A DNA stretch of 64,000 nucleotides, from the NCBI RefSeq assembly GCF_030463565.1, contig NC_134662.1, positions 1,054,001 to 1,118,000 on the forward strand, in the 5' to 3' direction. The position numbers were made by a program, and so were the translations under genes. The notes under the pieces are model-generated. The model ran no database searches. It worked only from the letters and a program-made list of their open reading frames with translations, and had not been told where the DNA came from. Each line of letters starts with the position of its first letter. Position 1 is the stretch's first letter. Below are positions 47,201 to 59,854 of the stretch, piece by piece. This DNA is from Pelecanus crispus. Its lineage: Eukaryota; Chordata; Aves; Pelecaniformes; Pelecanidae.

Positions 47201-50200
47201 TAAGCAGGAGTAATATCACTATTGCTCCCTTTAAACCTCACTTTGCTTGTACTGGAGACATCCCAGCAGCACCTCTCACAGCTACAGAGGTACGGGAGAC
47301 TAGTGACACGGAGCAGAAAGACTGTATGTGGCAGACCCACGGAAGGTGTCCCATACTCCAGCATGACCCAAACAGCCAAGCAAACATCTCTGAGAATTTC
47401 AAACACGTTTTGTTGCAGGCAACAGTTGTGTTTGGAAGTCGTACTTTCCTTATGAGACACAAAAAAAAAAAAAAAAAAAAAAAAATCCACTGACCTATAT
47501 AAAATATCCAGCCTAAGTGAAGCAAAAGCATTAGCAGTCAGTAAAAAATAAACATCTTTTAATCAAAATTGCATAATAAAACACAAAGAAAAGCAGTAGG
47601 AGCAAAAATTGCCAGTCTTCTGTACTGCATACTACCCTTGGAAGGAGATGTTTTGCAGAGGCTTAGGGACATGCAGGTATCACTAAAGCTGCCATTTTTA
47701 AATAAAGCACGTTAACACACACATTGCAGAAAAGCACCAGCACTGAAGACATGGAAGCAGAATTTTCTTGGGGCTCCATCATGAGACCTGCTTGCAAGGA
47801 CAGAAATATGGGAACAAAGGGTGTGGCTAAACTGCTCCAGTGGTGACTGATTCACCAGAGAAATCTCTTTCGGAATTAGTGAGCTGTCTCAAATGAGTTT
47901 TGCTTTAGCAAAGGTATTAAACACTCTAGAGAAGCATTATGAACAAGTCATGCATAACACTCATTAGCTTTTACCACCAGGATATGTTGGCTTTCAACAT
48001 TGTGGTAATTTTAGCAATGCCTTGGCCTCAGCACCAGAACTTAATGCCCACTCTCAGAGCGGAGTCCTGTAACCCCTCGGTTCCTCTCCCTAGGATTTAC
48101 ATGATGTGTGCACAAAAATACATCCTTCCTCTTTAACATGGACTGACATTTTGCTGGGATTAAACAGCTGCTGCTCTGTGACGCCTGTCTGAGCTGCCAG
48201 CCCAGGACATTTCCGTGCAGAGACCTCGGCTGCTTGGCATGGACCCGCGGCACCAATTGCCCAACACCGGGGTTGCGCCAGGCCGAGCGGGCAGCGCCTG
48301 TCCGATGGGCAATGCGGGCCAAAGGAGATGGGAAACCAAAGCTGACTCGCAGCACAGGCAGATGGCCTGAAATGGGAGTCCCTGGGGGGTGGAGGTGGTG
48401 TTTCCCATTTAGAAACACTCAGAGGGGCCAAGATTAACAGTAGGTTAAAGTTAAAGCACTTTACAAGCAGTTAATGAATTTAAAAGATAAATGAGATCAG
48501 TGCCACAGCAAAATACACAAAACAAGGCGGCCATGGAAAGGAAGTACTCTTGCTGGTAACCTGGGAAAGCAGAGGGCAAATGGCCAGGAGTGGGCTCAGG
48601 TACACAAACACGGACCGACCCGTGCTCCCTCCTCACTCCATGGGCAGCAGGCTGCAGCCAGGGAGAAGACCAGGAGCTGTGCGGAAGGGCTGCGCATGCT
48701 TGTGGTTGTAGAAACAGAGCCACAGCATCACCCTTGATAATGCGTTCTAGAAATACACGATGCATCCAATACAGTACCAAACGTCTCAATCCGTGCAGTT
48801 CTGCCTGAAATCCTAGAGGACAAAGCATCTTCAGCACGGAGAGCACTTTGTAAGCGAAAATAGGTTTGTGATGGATTTAGCTGCAGACCAAAGGAAGAAG
48901 TTTACGTGGAAGGGAGAACACTAAGCAGGGGGGGGGGGGGATATTTAGATTTGCACAACGAACTGCCTGTGACAGCACTTACCTTGGTTCTCCTAGAGCC
49001 AGAAAAAGGCAGGCACCTCCAGACAAGTTGACCCATCCTAAATAGGTTTCTAAGGAGGCAGGAATTAATTGATCGCAAGAGGCATTTCCTTCTCTCCATA
49101 GACTATAGGACTCTAAAGAACAAGGTTTCGCTGAGGCAAATTTAAGGTGTAAAAAGTTAGGGCAAATACACCCAACTCTGCCTAGAGAACCGTGTGACCA
49201 CCCGTGGCCTGGGAGAAAGAGCTGTCTAGACTGAAGCAACACTTCATTTCCAAAGGTCTGCACTCCTTCTTCTACAATGCTCCCAACAGCAAAGATACAG
49301 ATGTTTCCTGAAGATGAATCCTAGGCAGTAACTGCACTTTCTGTGCTTAACGTTATTGGAACAAAGAAGAAACTACCTGTTCCAGGAAAACTGTATGCAC
49401 TGCAACTTACGGTTTGAATATTTCATCTAAATATCTAATGCTGAAGTTTTCCAGGTAACACAGAAACATATTTTGCACTTTTTGACTATGCCAGCCATGC
49501 TGGCTAGTCTCATCGATTCAGATCACTTCCCTGTAAACATATGGATGCACATTAAACTAACATTGATGTAGGAAAGTCAGGTACTGGAAAAACATCCCAC
49601 TCCAACGCTTGGCCATCTCATTCTTTGCTCGGGACGTGCTCCTCACTTGAGAGTCCCATTCCACAACCCTCTTGTGCTGGAGACCATTTCAGAGAGCCAA
49701 GCAGAAGCCACTCTGTCCAGCACCGGCGTGGCAGCATCCTGCACCTACAGATCCTTCCCGCGCACCTGGGACTGCAGTTCAACTCTCCATCTTCACCTGC
49801 ACTGGTTCAAAACATGCCCCCAAAAAAGCGCTCAGCCTATCAATCTCACAGCCTGACAGTTAACAAAAGCCTTTCGTGTTTTTTTCAGCTTTCAACCAGC
49901 TTCTTAGTTAAAAAATAACAGGAACTAGGCTGAACTGCAGCAGATACCCTCCCCGCACCCATGGGCCAGCCCGTGGCTGCCAGAGCTGGCTCCAGGCTCA
50001 GACGAGTCCCCTGCTCCTGGTTCAGAGATCAGGCACACTGGCAGCAAACACTGTTACTATTTTTACATTGAACAGACCACAACATAAATAAATGGCTGCT
50101 TAAAGAAAATAAAAATTCAGTTCTACTAAAAAATTCTCTTTAATCCATGCTGAACAAGACTGCTGTCTTCCCTCCCTAAGAGAGACTGCAAAAATAAATT

Positions 50201-53200
50201 ACTGTCTGTGAAGTGTTCAGATATCACAGCAATAAGCACCCCAAAGCAGCCCACAGGGAAATGAATAATTTTGTCTTGTGAGCAGGGATACAAGAGCACA
50301 CAGCCACACAACACAGCGGCATAAACAAAGTTAGCTAGTGGGCATCTTTCACCCATGCGCTGATCCTGGAAAACGCAGTCTGTGACCACAGAGACCACAC
50401 TGTAATGCACATATGCAAGAGCACTGAAGGAAAAACTAAGGCAATTTTGGTTGTGGCATTTCCTCGCTTTCAAGAACTTTCTGCAGCTTCCGCAGAAGCA
50501 TTTCAACTCGACCATGTAGCTTCCTCACAGCGCTCACCAAAATGCCTCCTCCAGTCCACAGTCAGCTCAGCCTCTCTCCTTCTGAAGACTCTTCAAGTGA
50601 CACATAGACGGAGCTAGTTTTTCACAGGGCTGATGGCCCATCCCCACAGCGTGGGCTCTGCTGACCAGGACCACCGCAGCCCCTACGAGCAGCTCTAAGT
50701 CTCCCCAGGCTGGAAAGGCAGCACACAGCAGAGCAAACAGCAAGAGCTAGCTGCTTTCTCCTGTGAGGACCAACATCAGCAGGTAGCATGTCAGCTAATT
50801 CTCTTGTGGGTTTCACGGTGGCAGCGTGACAGCAAAAGATAGCTACGATGCCTGGATACCCTTTCACACATGGGACAGGCCCTTTTAAAAAGCAACACCA
50901 CTGCCACAAAGCACGCTCCCGCATCGTTCCCAGTCCTACTTCTCCAGCCCATTTATCCTCTTCTGCTCACTAATTTCTATTTTGACCTCCTGGTTTTACT
51001 TGGTGAACAGTGGATTTTTATCAGAGCTACTAAACAGCACACTCGGACATGAGCATCACTTCCCCAAAAGTTTCAAAATGGTCCCCACCCCTCCCCACAA
51101 CAAAGGAGCAGAGAATCTCTCAGATAAGAAGGCTGAGGGAACTGTGTCATTTTTAAATGACTAAGCAGCCTCTTTCCCCAGGCCTGTTCTCAGAAACAGA
51201 CGAACAACTTGGGGATGACACTTCCCAAAAAGTATTTGGTGAAGAGTTTCAGCCCACTCTGGTGTGGGGATGAGATTACACCAGATTGCAGACAGAGGGT
51301 ATGAATGGAAAGCGCCAGCAAGCTGGCAAAGCTGTATCAGCTCTTTCAGAAGGGCTCTGCACTAAGGGCAGAGCCTCTGCTAACAGCAGGCGCACTTCTG
51401 AAAGCGGCCAAGTTCTTGAAGTTGGCCTTTAGGTGAACAAAAAGCCCAAGCAAACATCACATGGCGAAGTGCACTCATTGTCAACACTTCTGACAAGCAG
51501 AGATTTCAGTGATGCACAAGGTCAGAGTGGTTTTAACAACTCCCAAGGAAAACAAGAAACTGAACTCCAGGACATTTTCCCCAGACTCCAGGCACGGATC
51601 AGAGTGTTTTACAGCGTGGTAGAAGTAGTACAACAAAACCAGGTGGTCCTTCCAGCCAGGTGAGCCACTTCACTCCAGCAGGAGCCCTCTACTCATGACG
51701 TGCCAGGTACGCAGTGCACATGCCGATCAGCTGAACCGCGCTGTACGGAGACCCGGCACACCCGCGTGCCTCCACCACAGCACACGCTGCTCAGTGCGGC
51801 TTCTACCAGGCTTGCAGCACTCCATCGCGTGCTGGGGAAGCACTGCTGGCCCCTGGGAAAGAGCAAGAGCAGTCTGCTACCATGGGATTTATTAAACCAG
51901 GCTACAGGCTGCTCTTCAAGCCAGGGAAAAAACCTTGCTGCCAATGAGCTGCAGGCAAGGGAATGACTCTAGGGCTGTATGGTGAGCTGCACGATAGGCT
52001 CTGCTCCATGGCAGGGATCACTCTCACCTGCTAACCGGTGACTTCTCATCAAGTGCTTACCAGCCTCCAAACTCACAAGGCACTAACAGCACTTTATGCA
52101 AGCTGTTCCCCTAGCAGACACAGGAGACACCAGAGCAAGGCAGATCATCCCCTTCGCCGTGCTCACAGTCAGTCCCCAAACACGAGGAGTAACAAATAAT
52201 TCACATCCCAAAGCCTTTGACGCTATCAGTAACAGTTTGAGGCCTATTCCTCTCTGAAAATCCAGTGGCATTTCTCTTGCATTTGAGGCTCATTAAATGC
52301 TGCTCACCCATCACCTCTCAACGCTCACAGATTGCCTGTTGGTCACCATACCCTTTACAGGCTCCAGTTCAGACGGGCTATTCACAGATTTCAACAGGAA
52401 TTAAAATTTGATTGTTCCATGCTGCTCACTCATCCACCTTGGAGTACAGACAGGAAGGTGCACAGAGGACTCATGACTTTCCTCTCGCACTGTCCCAGCA
52501 AGCTACTCTTGCCTGCTGGAGGCACAGACCTCGGTATCAGAGGAGAAACTCCTCCAATATACACGGGTCTTTGAGCTTTGATTCAAGTACGCCGTTTTCT
52601 AAGCCTGTACTTGTTACGAGGTGCTACAGCATCTGTGAACCATGGCTAAACGCTCTTCCACATGTTTGTTTCTGGGCATGAATATTTTACTAGCTCTTAA
52701 GCCAAAACATCTGAAACCTGCACTCAAAATTTTGGCCCGCATAAGCCCTAGCAAGCTCACTGTTACTGGGCTTGCCTGCAGTGTGTCCTCAAAGCCAAGA
52801 TATGGACCTTCCCAAATGTCTTAAAGCAGTAGTTTTCAAACTCTGAAACAACCATTTGAGAGTTTTTGGTCAAAGAGCCATTTTATATGTTTTAGCAGCT
52901 GGGAGAAAAGCGTTAAGACTCAGACAGCACTAACCACTGATGTAATGCTCTTTTACAAACTGCTTTGCTAAATACATGGTTTGGTTTAGCACTGTAGTCT
53001 AAAGCTGTCTTTAGACCTTGTCTTTAGAAGCCCCCTTCTCCTGTCTGTGGCTGTCAAGTCAATGACAGTCAGTTGTAAATTAAATAGTCATTAAAACTGA
53101 ATATCAATTTTGCAAACTGGAACTTGAATGCTTCCCCAGTTGGGGGGCTCTTTTCCCCTTCAAGGCTCGCTGGACACCCAGAGGAGATGGAATTGTGGGA

Positions 53201-56200
53201 AGGAGAGCCGGGGACTGCAGGAGGGAGGAGGGGGCAGGTATCATTTCCAGAGGGAGGTGGGAAGGGAAAGGAAATAACCTCTAGAATTGATGGGAATGGA
53301 AACAGAGATGGGAAAAGCAACTTAGAATTCCAATTGTGACTCGGTTTTAATCTAACTGATGGAGCAAGGGGGAGGAGAGAGCGGACAAGAGCAATCACAG
53401 TTATAAAGCAGAACTAACCCCTGCCTCCCCACATACACACTGCTGGTGGCAGGCACTGACAAACTTCCAATAGCTGGCAGGTAACAGGAGTCTGTTGTTA
53501 AGAATCAGCTCACAGACCTCCTCCTGCAGCCTCACTGACAACAGCGCAGCAGCACTGCTTTGCATTGGTATGAAACGCTATCAACAGGAAAAGTAACTTT
53601 TGAAACAAAAAACAGAGCTATGTGCCAAACACAGCCAGGGAGGCACGTGGTGAAAAACCCTGCAGGGACAGGGTGCACGCAACAAGTGGAATATTTGCAG
53701 TGGCGGCTCCAGATGATACTTTCCCACTTCTCTCATTGCTGATGGCTGCAGGACTGGGGGGGGTCCCAAAATCATTAACTGTAAATCCCCACCTGCAGAC
53801 TGATGCTTCTCTGCAGTTGCACATTGTGTTGAATGAACACCCAAGCCCAATCTAGCAGCAAGCTGACCTGGGGAAGAGCCTGCCTGCAGTTTCACAGGCA
53901 GTAAATGCGATCCGAATGGGATGCGGTCAGCAAGGGCTGCAGGACCTTGCTTTGATCTTCCAGGTTGGACCTCAGGTGTGCCAGCAACACCCTCCCACAT
54001 GGTCCTGCAGCACTGTCAGAAACGGTAGCCATATCAACATCGCCTGCTCACCTGCCAACACAACCCACACATATTTAGACAGATGAAACAGTCTTCTAAA
54101 ACAAACCGTTACAGCCTTTTGTACTATAACTCAGTGATTTACTTATTCCTCTTTGGGGATGTACACTTGAATTCTGAGGTCAGAAGATGGCCTAGTCCAA
54201 GCTGCCTTTGTTCCCCTCATGTAAAGGGCTTCATTACAGGCAGCTGCTATAAACTTCGGGGGCCAAAGAGAGTCTGAAATGGGAGCACAGCAGACCACCT
54301 AAACAGGGGAGTGAAGAGAGCCTTGTGATAAACAAAACAAAACCAAACCAACCCACCAACCAGAGCCTGGATTGTACCTTCCAACTCTGGGAGGTTGACG
54401 GACCCATCAGGAACCTGGTCCCCGTACCGTCAAGGCAAAGAGTGACATAAGGACTGGCCGAGCCATGTCCTGCTTTCTCCTTCAACTGCAGGCAACACAG
54501 CTCAGCAGGAAGGACCAAGACCCAAAGGCTTTGAAGCACACATCAATATTAGTCAAGGGAGGACAGGTCTTTTAGGAACAGTATCAGCAATTGCCACATC
54601 TCACTTTTCAGAGCAGAACGTGACAAGGAAGTCACATGCAAGAGCGCTGCACTAATGCAACACTGAGATAAGATTAAAACTAACAGGAAAAAAGAGTATT
54701 CCTGAGAGCTTCATATTTCAGTTGTGTGATGACCTCTGTGTTTCAATTCTCAGGCGTTAAAGTATATCTACAAGTGCAATGTTTTCCATAGTCCTACAGC
54801 CTGCCACTGGTAGGTAGCATGTGGGGGTTCACAGGTAAGAGTTGCCCCAAACATTGCTACTGCATTTTTGCAACTACGTCACTTGGTCTGATGAGAGACT
54901 TGATCTCTCTAAACAAATTGTTCTTTCTGAGTGCTAAGGTACTGCGAGGAGGAGACAGCAAGAACCACAAGGAAAGTAGGGCAAATCAGTCATTTTCTCT
55001 CAAATGGTAAGGAAATAAAAGTGAAGCAGGAAGAAAGCGGTACCTCTGTCAAAGGTCTCGGTCTTCTCTCTACAACAAATTCTGTGTGGCAGAGCTCACA
55101 GTAACTTGTGTTGGAGGAGGATAACCATTTTTCCAGGCAGCTCTTGTGCACGGTGCCCAGTGTTCCTGTGCAGTCACACGGGGAAAGCAGTCCCTCCCCA
55201 TTTCCACCTTCATGACAGATTCGACAGATGGGACCATCACTAAAGAGGCAGACAAACAGAATGAAATCACGGTCAGAGCAGGCAGAACGATACAGCCACA
55301 TCGGAGAACAGGGTCCGATCCCACCAAGCCCCAGAAGGGTGCACACACAGCAGGCAGCACGTGGCAGAGCATGCCAGGCGTGCTGCATCTCTCCAAAGCA
55401 GCCTGCTACAGCAAGAAACCAGTCTCAGGGCAGCGTGGAGATGCCCGGGACATTTTAAGTCAGTAAAATCTGGAAGCTGTGTTGATGAGCACCACAACAC
55501 CCAAGAGAAGCTGGCATGTTAGCCTGGACAGCTCAGCTGGCCACAGAAGGGACCGCAGCACACATGGCCCACAGTCTCCAGCTCTGCTCACAGCAGGCGG
55601 AGAGGCTGACACCAGACCCGAAATCAACCCTAAAGCGCTGATGCAAATCCCAAGGCAAAGCCAGATGATCCATGCTAGTCACAGCATGCCCCCAGCCACC
55701 TGGAGCCATTCAAGACGTTTGCAATCATAGTCGCATTTATCAGATTGCCTACCCACTCTCACCCCATCTCTGCTCTGCATCCTGGGTTTAGCACTAACTG
55801 TGTAAGGAACACGATACAACAATACACAACTACATTGACCCTGGAAGCTCAGCTTTCCAAGGACACAACGTATTTCATGGCAAGCAGTCACCCAGACTAA
55901 GTTCTCGGCATACAAACCCTCTGCCCATCACAGTGCAGTAACTCACTCAGCAGCCTATCTGCACACCACCACGCAGAGAACCATTCTGCAGGATTTGGAC
56001 CTTTAACTGGCTGCAGAAATGCCTCGGTGCTTCAACAACAACCTCTTCTCACCCCCTCCTTGGCTAGAAGTTTCAACTACAGAATCAAATCTCTTTGATC
56101 GTGCTCGAGATCTGCTCTCTTGGGACCTCACAGAACCAGAGATGCTTACCAAGGGAAGTTCAAAAGCTTTCACAGACACTTACAACCTTCCCCACAGGAG

Positions 56201-59200
56201 GCCTGCACTGCTGACCACATTTGAACCACCCATTTGTTCTCAACATGTTCCCTCAGCTCCTAACTGGCACTGCTGACTGTGGACTATTAGTGCTACTGCT
56301 CCAGCATCCAGCAACTGTTAGCTCAGGTGTATCAGATGATATTCATGTGACAAATTTCCACCACAAAGTAATTTTTTTTTTTCCACCCACGTAAACTCAG
56401 AGCATCCAGCATCCTCCTGTAGCAAGGATTTTCTCTAGCTGCACAAAGAACCAAGTCCTTTTCGCTTGAAACCTCTCATTTGCTTCTTTTGTGTACTATC
56501 CCCTAATTCTTGTCCTGTAAAAGACAATGTTTTCCACACCGCTTTGATTTACAGACTTCCATCATAGCCTGCTCTGTCACCTCTTTGACGAGCAGAAGTC
56601 CTAGCCTATTCAGTCATGCCTTAGACAGAAACACATCCACCTTTCTGATTACCTTCACTACCCTTCCCCTCTACTTCTTGCATTTCTAAAACATCCTTTA
56701 AGAACTGCAGGGACCAGAGCTAGTTTTCAAGATGCAGGCACACCAGGGATGTTTGCAGTGACTGTGTTCTGTTCTTAGTTGCTTTCCTAAATCTTAGCAT
56801 CTTATTTGCCTTTTGGTCACTGCTGCACATAACTGCCACATGCCCAAGATCTCCTTCCTCCAAACCCGCGAACACGTATGTAAAATCCTGGACTATTGTT
56901 CTTCATCTGCATGACCACACACTGAAATGCAACCATTATTTTAGCCTGCAGTCATTTCCAGTAACATTCAGCTCCCTATACTCAGGCATTTAGTGCCATT
57001 TTAGGTTCAAGGGCATCCCAGTTGCTGTCCAAAGGCACAGGTTTCCTAGAAGCCCTGTGCCACATCTGCCAGCCCCATAATGAGGATGTCTTGGGCTCCC
57101 TGGGAAAACTCAAATGGCTCTAAACACTGAAGTTTGCTATTCTCAGCGATTCAGTACATCTCTTCAGTGTTCGCTGTTCATCGAGATCATTTAGGAATAA
57201 AATGCTGGACAGCAGAGGCCGAGGGCAGGGCTACCCTCCTCCCTGGACCATGAAAACGAGCCACCGCTAGTATCTCACTTCTTTCCCACCTTCCAACCAG
57301 CCATTTCCTTCACACAACAACCATTCTCTTAAATCCATAGTTGCACAGATTTGGGGTTAGAAGGGAGGGTGAGAAAGGAACACCTTTATTTCAAAGGCCC
57401 TATCACATACCCTCTTGAAATCCAGGTGAGCTATATCAGCTATCACCTTTTTCCACATGTTGCTGACAGTACAAAAGCCACACTGATCCCATCTCACAGT
57501 TCACACTCCACTGCTATTCTGAATTTGAAAAAAAACACCTGACTGCAAAAGAATTTTGTGGGATTGCAACACAACAGTCAGAACAAGCAATCTGCAATCT
57601 TCAAAAGCAGCAGCACTACTGACATTAGTTTGTACAACCAGACAAAACAGAAAGCAAGAGCAAGACACAGAAACACAGTCCAAGGAAAAAGAACGTACTG
57701 GGGAAAAAACATTGGTGTGACATGAAGGGAAGAGCCAGCATGAAAGTGCACGTCAGCTCACTAAAGTAGAAGCAAGACTCCTCTCTTGGTGTACCGTAGG
57801 AGATCTCTACCACTTTCAACTCAGTGTTTAGCAAGTTTCATCCCAATTGGACTTTTTAATCGTATTTAGGGCTGTGAAGCAATGTAGCAATGTACACCCA
57901 CTGCACCATCCGCTTCTCTCTGCTAAACATCACTGGTGAACCACTGACCCTTGTTTTCTCCTCATTTTCACATGCCCTTTATTTAGGGGACTTCAGCTGG
58001 GACAATCCCTGCAACAGGAGTCTGGAGAGGTTGTGGAAACTCCATCTTCAGAGATACTTCATCAGACAAGGCTCTGAGCAGACTGATCCAACTTTGAAGT
58101 TGGCCTTGCTCTGAAAGGAGGCTGGACCAGATGTCCTCCAGAATTCCCTTCCAGTCCGAATTATTTGATGATTCTGTAACCTTTATTGCCATAAAGCTCA
58201 GTGCTGTATCAGAACGACAAAATTACAGTCCGCTCACACAGCCTTAGTGACAGGGACAGACCAAAAAAAACCCTAAGCCTCCAGTGCTCTCATGCATCTG
58301 TTATTTCCTAAGAAAAGCATCTGTAAGATGTTTCATCCGTTCTCTTCCTGTTTGAGAAGTTTCATATTTCTAGCACATTAATATAACCTTGGCTACCAAT
58401 AAACAATCCAGAAGGAAAAAATTTGCTGACAGTGCGAGGAAAAAAAAAAAATTCTTAAAATTTTCCTTCCTAGGGGGAGAGGGGGCCTGGTCACACTCCC
58501 ACATGATACACCCTCAAACAGTTTTCCAGCAGGCTGTAGAGACCGTATCAGTAATTCAACCTTCCAGTACCGTCACGCTGCTCCTGGCTTTGCTTTGCTA
58601 AGTGCTGGTGACAAGGAAGAGACTGAAACCCACCACCACCAAAATGAACAAACTGGTGTCCCATGAAGACAGTCACATGAGGAATCCTGTTGGGTTTTTT
58701 TTGAACTTGTAGTCCCAGGCAGTTTCCCCACCCAATTTTTATACCTCCACAAGTTTTAAGGGGTTGCACAACTTCTCGCCAAGCCTATCTGTTGTCAGAG
58801 AGCAAGCTCAGTTCCCCCTCGCATTTCTGTTGACCTCCTCCAGGTTTGCTAGATACAGCAATTATGCTTGCTTCAGTTCTCATCTAGCTTCCCCACTTTC
58901 CTCCCCCACGTTTGCAGTCACCACTTTCACACCTCATCAACGTTTGGCCAAATTCATTAAAAAAAATAACAGCTGTTCAGACAGGATTTGAACACAAAAT
59001 GTGACTAGTCTCACTAGCTGGACTGAACAATGCTGCCAAGTGTCCTCTGCTGTGGAAGATGGTAAGAAGTCACATCAGGAAGAGTCTGAACAAGTGAAGC
59101 TGCCACGCATCTCCTCTAGCAATAGCTGGACACTGCAGTTCCTGCAACACAAACATCTCCCTCTCCCTGCGGCTGAAAGCAGACACCACGCCTTTACTCC

Positions 59201-59803
59201 ATGACCATCTTGGAACAGGGGATGTACTCCATTTTCAGCCCTTTATTCATCTCCATGAACAGCACACTGCCCTTGCTAACACGGCATCCCACCTTCACTG
59301 CTGCGCAGCAGGGACTTGGCAGGGGCACACGGCAAGAGGCCGCCTGCGACACCTCATGCTGGAGCGGCGGCAGGCCTGGGGGGTTTTGGTGAACACGCAA
59401 GTCCCAATCCACCAGCATATGCGAGCGGTGCGAGCTCCCGCAAAGAGAGTGCAGGCCTGGGAAGCATCTGGCTAACGAGGATTCGCACTCAATATCAGCA
59501 CCCCAGTGAACTCCTTCACAAACAAGACTTTGTTGTCTCCCTCTACCCCTAGAGCCACCGAAAAGAAAAAGGGGAAAAAAAAGCCCAGATGCAGTCATCC
59601 CAAGCCCCTTCCCTGCAGCAGCCTTACCTCTGTGCACCCAGTGCCTTGATCACTGTTGAGAGGAGCCGGCCATCCTTGGCGGTGACCTGCGTGACGTACT
59701 GCGGGCGACCGATGTCGGAGTCCTCCACCGACTTGGAGAGGGCAGCGCTTCCCGGGCAGTCGCACAGGGAGCCGGGGAGGTGGCAGCAGTCACCCGTCGT
59801 CAT
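38139..59803 (-). CDS. MARCHF2: Membrane-associated RING-CH E3 ubiquitin ligase 2
   Basis: Four coding exons join to 246 residues, the same length as human MARCHF2: 59628-59803, 55044-55239, 41339-41548 and 38139-38297. The N-terminus ([16 protein letters not shown]) and the RING-CH ([19 protein letters not shown]...[10 protein letters not shown]) match MARCHF2 better than MARCHF3. RING-CH ligands (C4HC3) are Cys64, Cys67, Cys80, Cys82, His90, Cys93, Cys106 and Cys109. Two membrane helices lie at about 142-160 ([16 protein letters not shown]) and 175-197 ([18 protein letters not shown]), so both ends face the cytosol. The C-terminus ETTV fits a PDZ-binding end. The protein ubiquitinates cargo on endosomal and ER-derived membranes and affects receptor trafficking. 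Introns of about 4.4, 13.5 and 3.0 kb separate the coding exons. The coding start exon begins at 59854 after TTCCCACAG|, so a further 5' UTR exon must lie upstream. Confidence 0.96.
41339..41548 (-). CDS. MARCHF2: MARCHF2 transmembrane exon
   Basis: 210 nt, phase 0 to 0, between CCTTCCTGCAG| and GACGCTG|GTAAGT. It codes [15 protein letters not shown] and both membrane helices. Confidence 0.96.
47461..47485 (+). repeat. Poly-A tract (25 A)
   Basis: Uninterrupted run of 25 adenines in the MARCHF2 intron. Confidence 0.9.
48928..48940 (+). repeat. Poly-G run (13 G)
   Basis: Uninterrupted run of 13 guanines in the MARCHF2 intron. Confidence 0.9.
55044..55239 (-). CDS. MARCHF2: MARCHF2 RING-CH exon
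   Basis: 196 nt between CCTCTTTAG| and GACAGAG|GTACCG, carrying all eight zinc ligands. It finishes in phase 0 at RPRPLTE. The RING-CH recruits the E2 enzyme. Confidence 0.96.
56450..57500 (-). mobile_element. Degenerate CR1-like LINE relic
   Basis: Scattered blocks resemble the complement of a CR1 reverse transcriptase region, for example AATCCAGGTGAGCTATATCA and GGAATAAAATGCTGGACAGC followed by GGGCTACCCTCC. Similarity is weak and broken, so extent and family are uncertain. It lies in the second coding intron of MARCHF2. Confidence 0.4.
58005..58185 (+). mobile_element. CR1 LINE 3' end
   Basis: AGAGGTTGTGGAAACTCCAT, CTTCAGAGATACTTCATCAG, then GGAGGCTGGACCAGATGTCC and a terminal GATGATTCTGT tail. 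This is the typical CR1 3' end on the plus strand. Confidence 0.85.
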
Positions 59804-59854
59804 GGCAGCTCCGGGTCCCTCTGCCCCGGGGACCGGCACCGGCGGCACGGAGAC
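59628..59854 (-). CDS. MARCHF2: MARCHF2 first coding exon
   Basis: The acceptor at 59854 is followed by about 50 bases of 5' UTR and ATG at 59803. The exon codes 58 residues plus two bases and ends ACAGAG|GTAAGG. The N-terminal segment is Cys-rich, then [20 protein letters not shown], which is well conserved in the family. Confidence 0.93.

Larger units (their letters stand above)
41549..55043. other. Large third intron of MARCHF2
   Basis: About 13.5 kb with no supported exon on either strand. It holds homopolymer tracts (25 A at 47461-47485; 13 G at 48928-48940). Many short open frames occur but none has a domain, codon pattern or splice support that I can defend. Confidence 0.5.
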
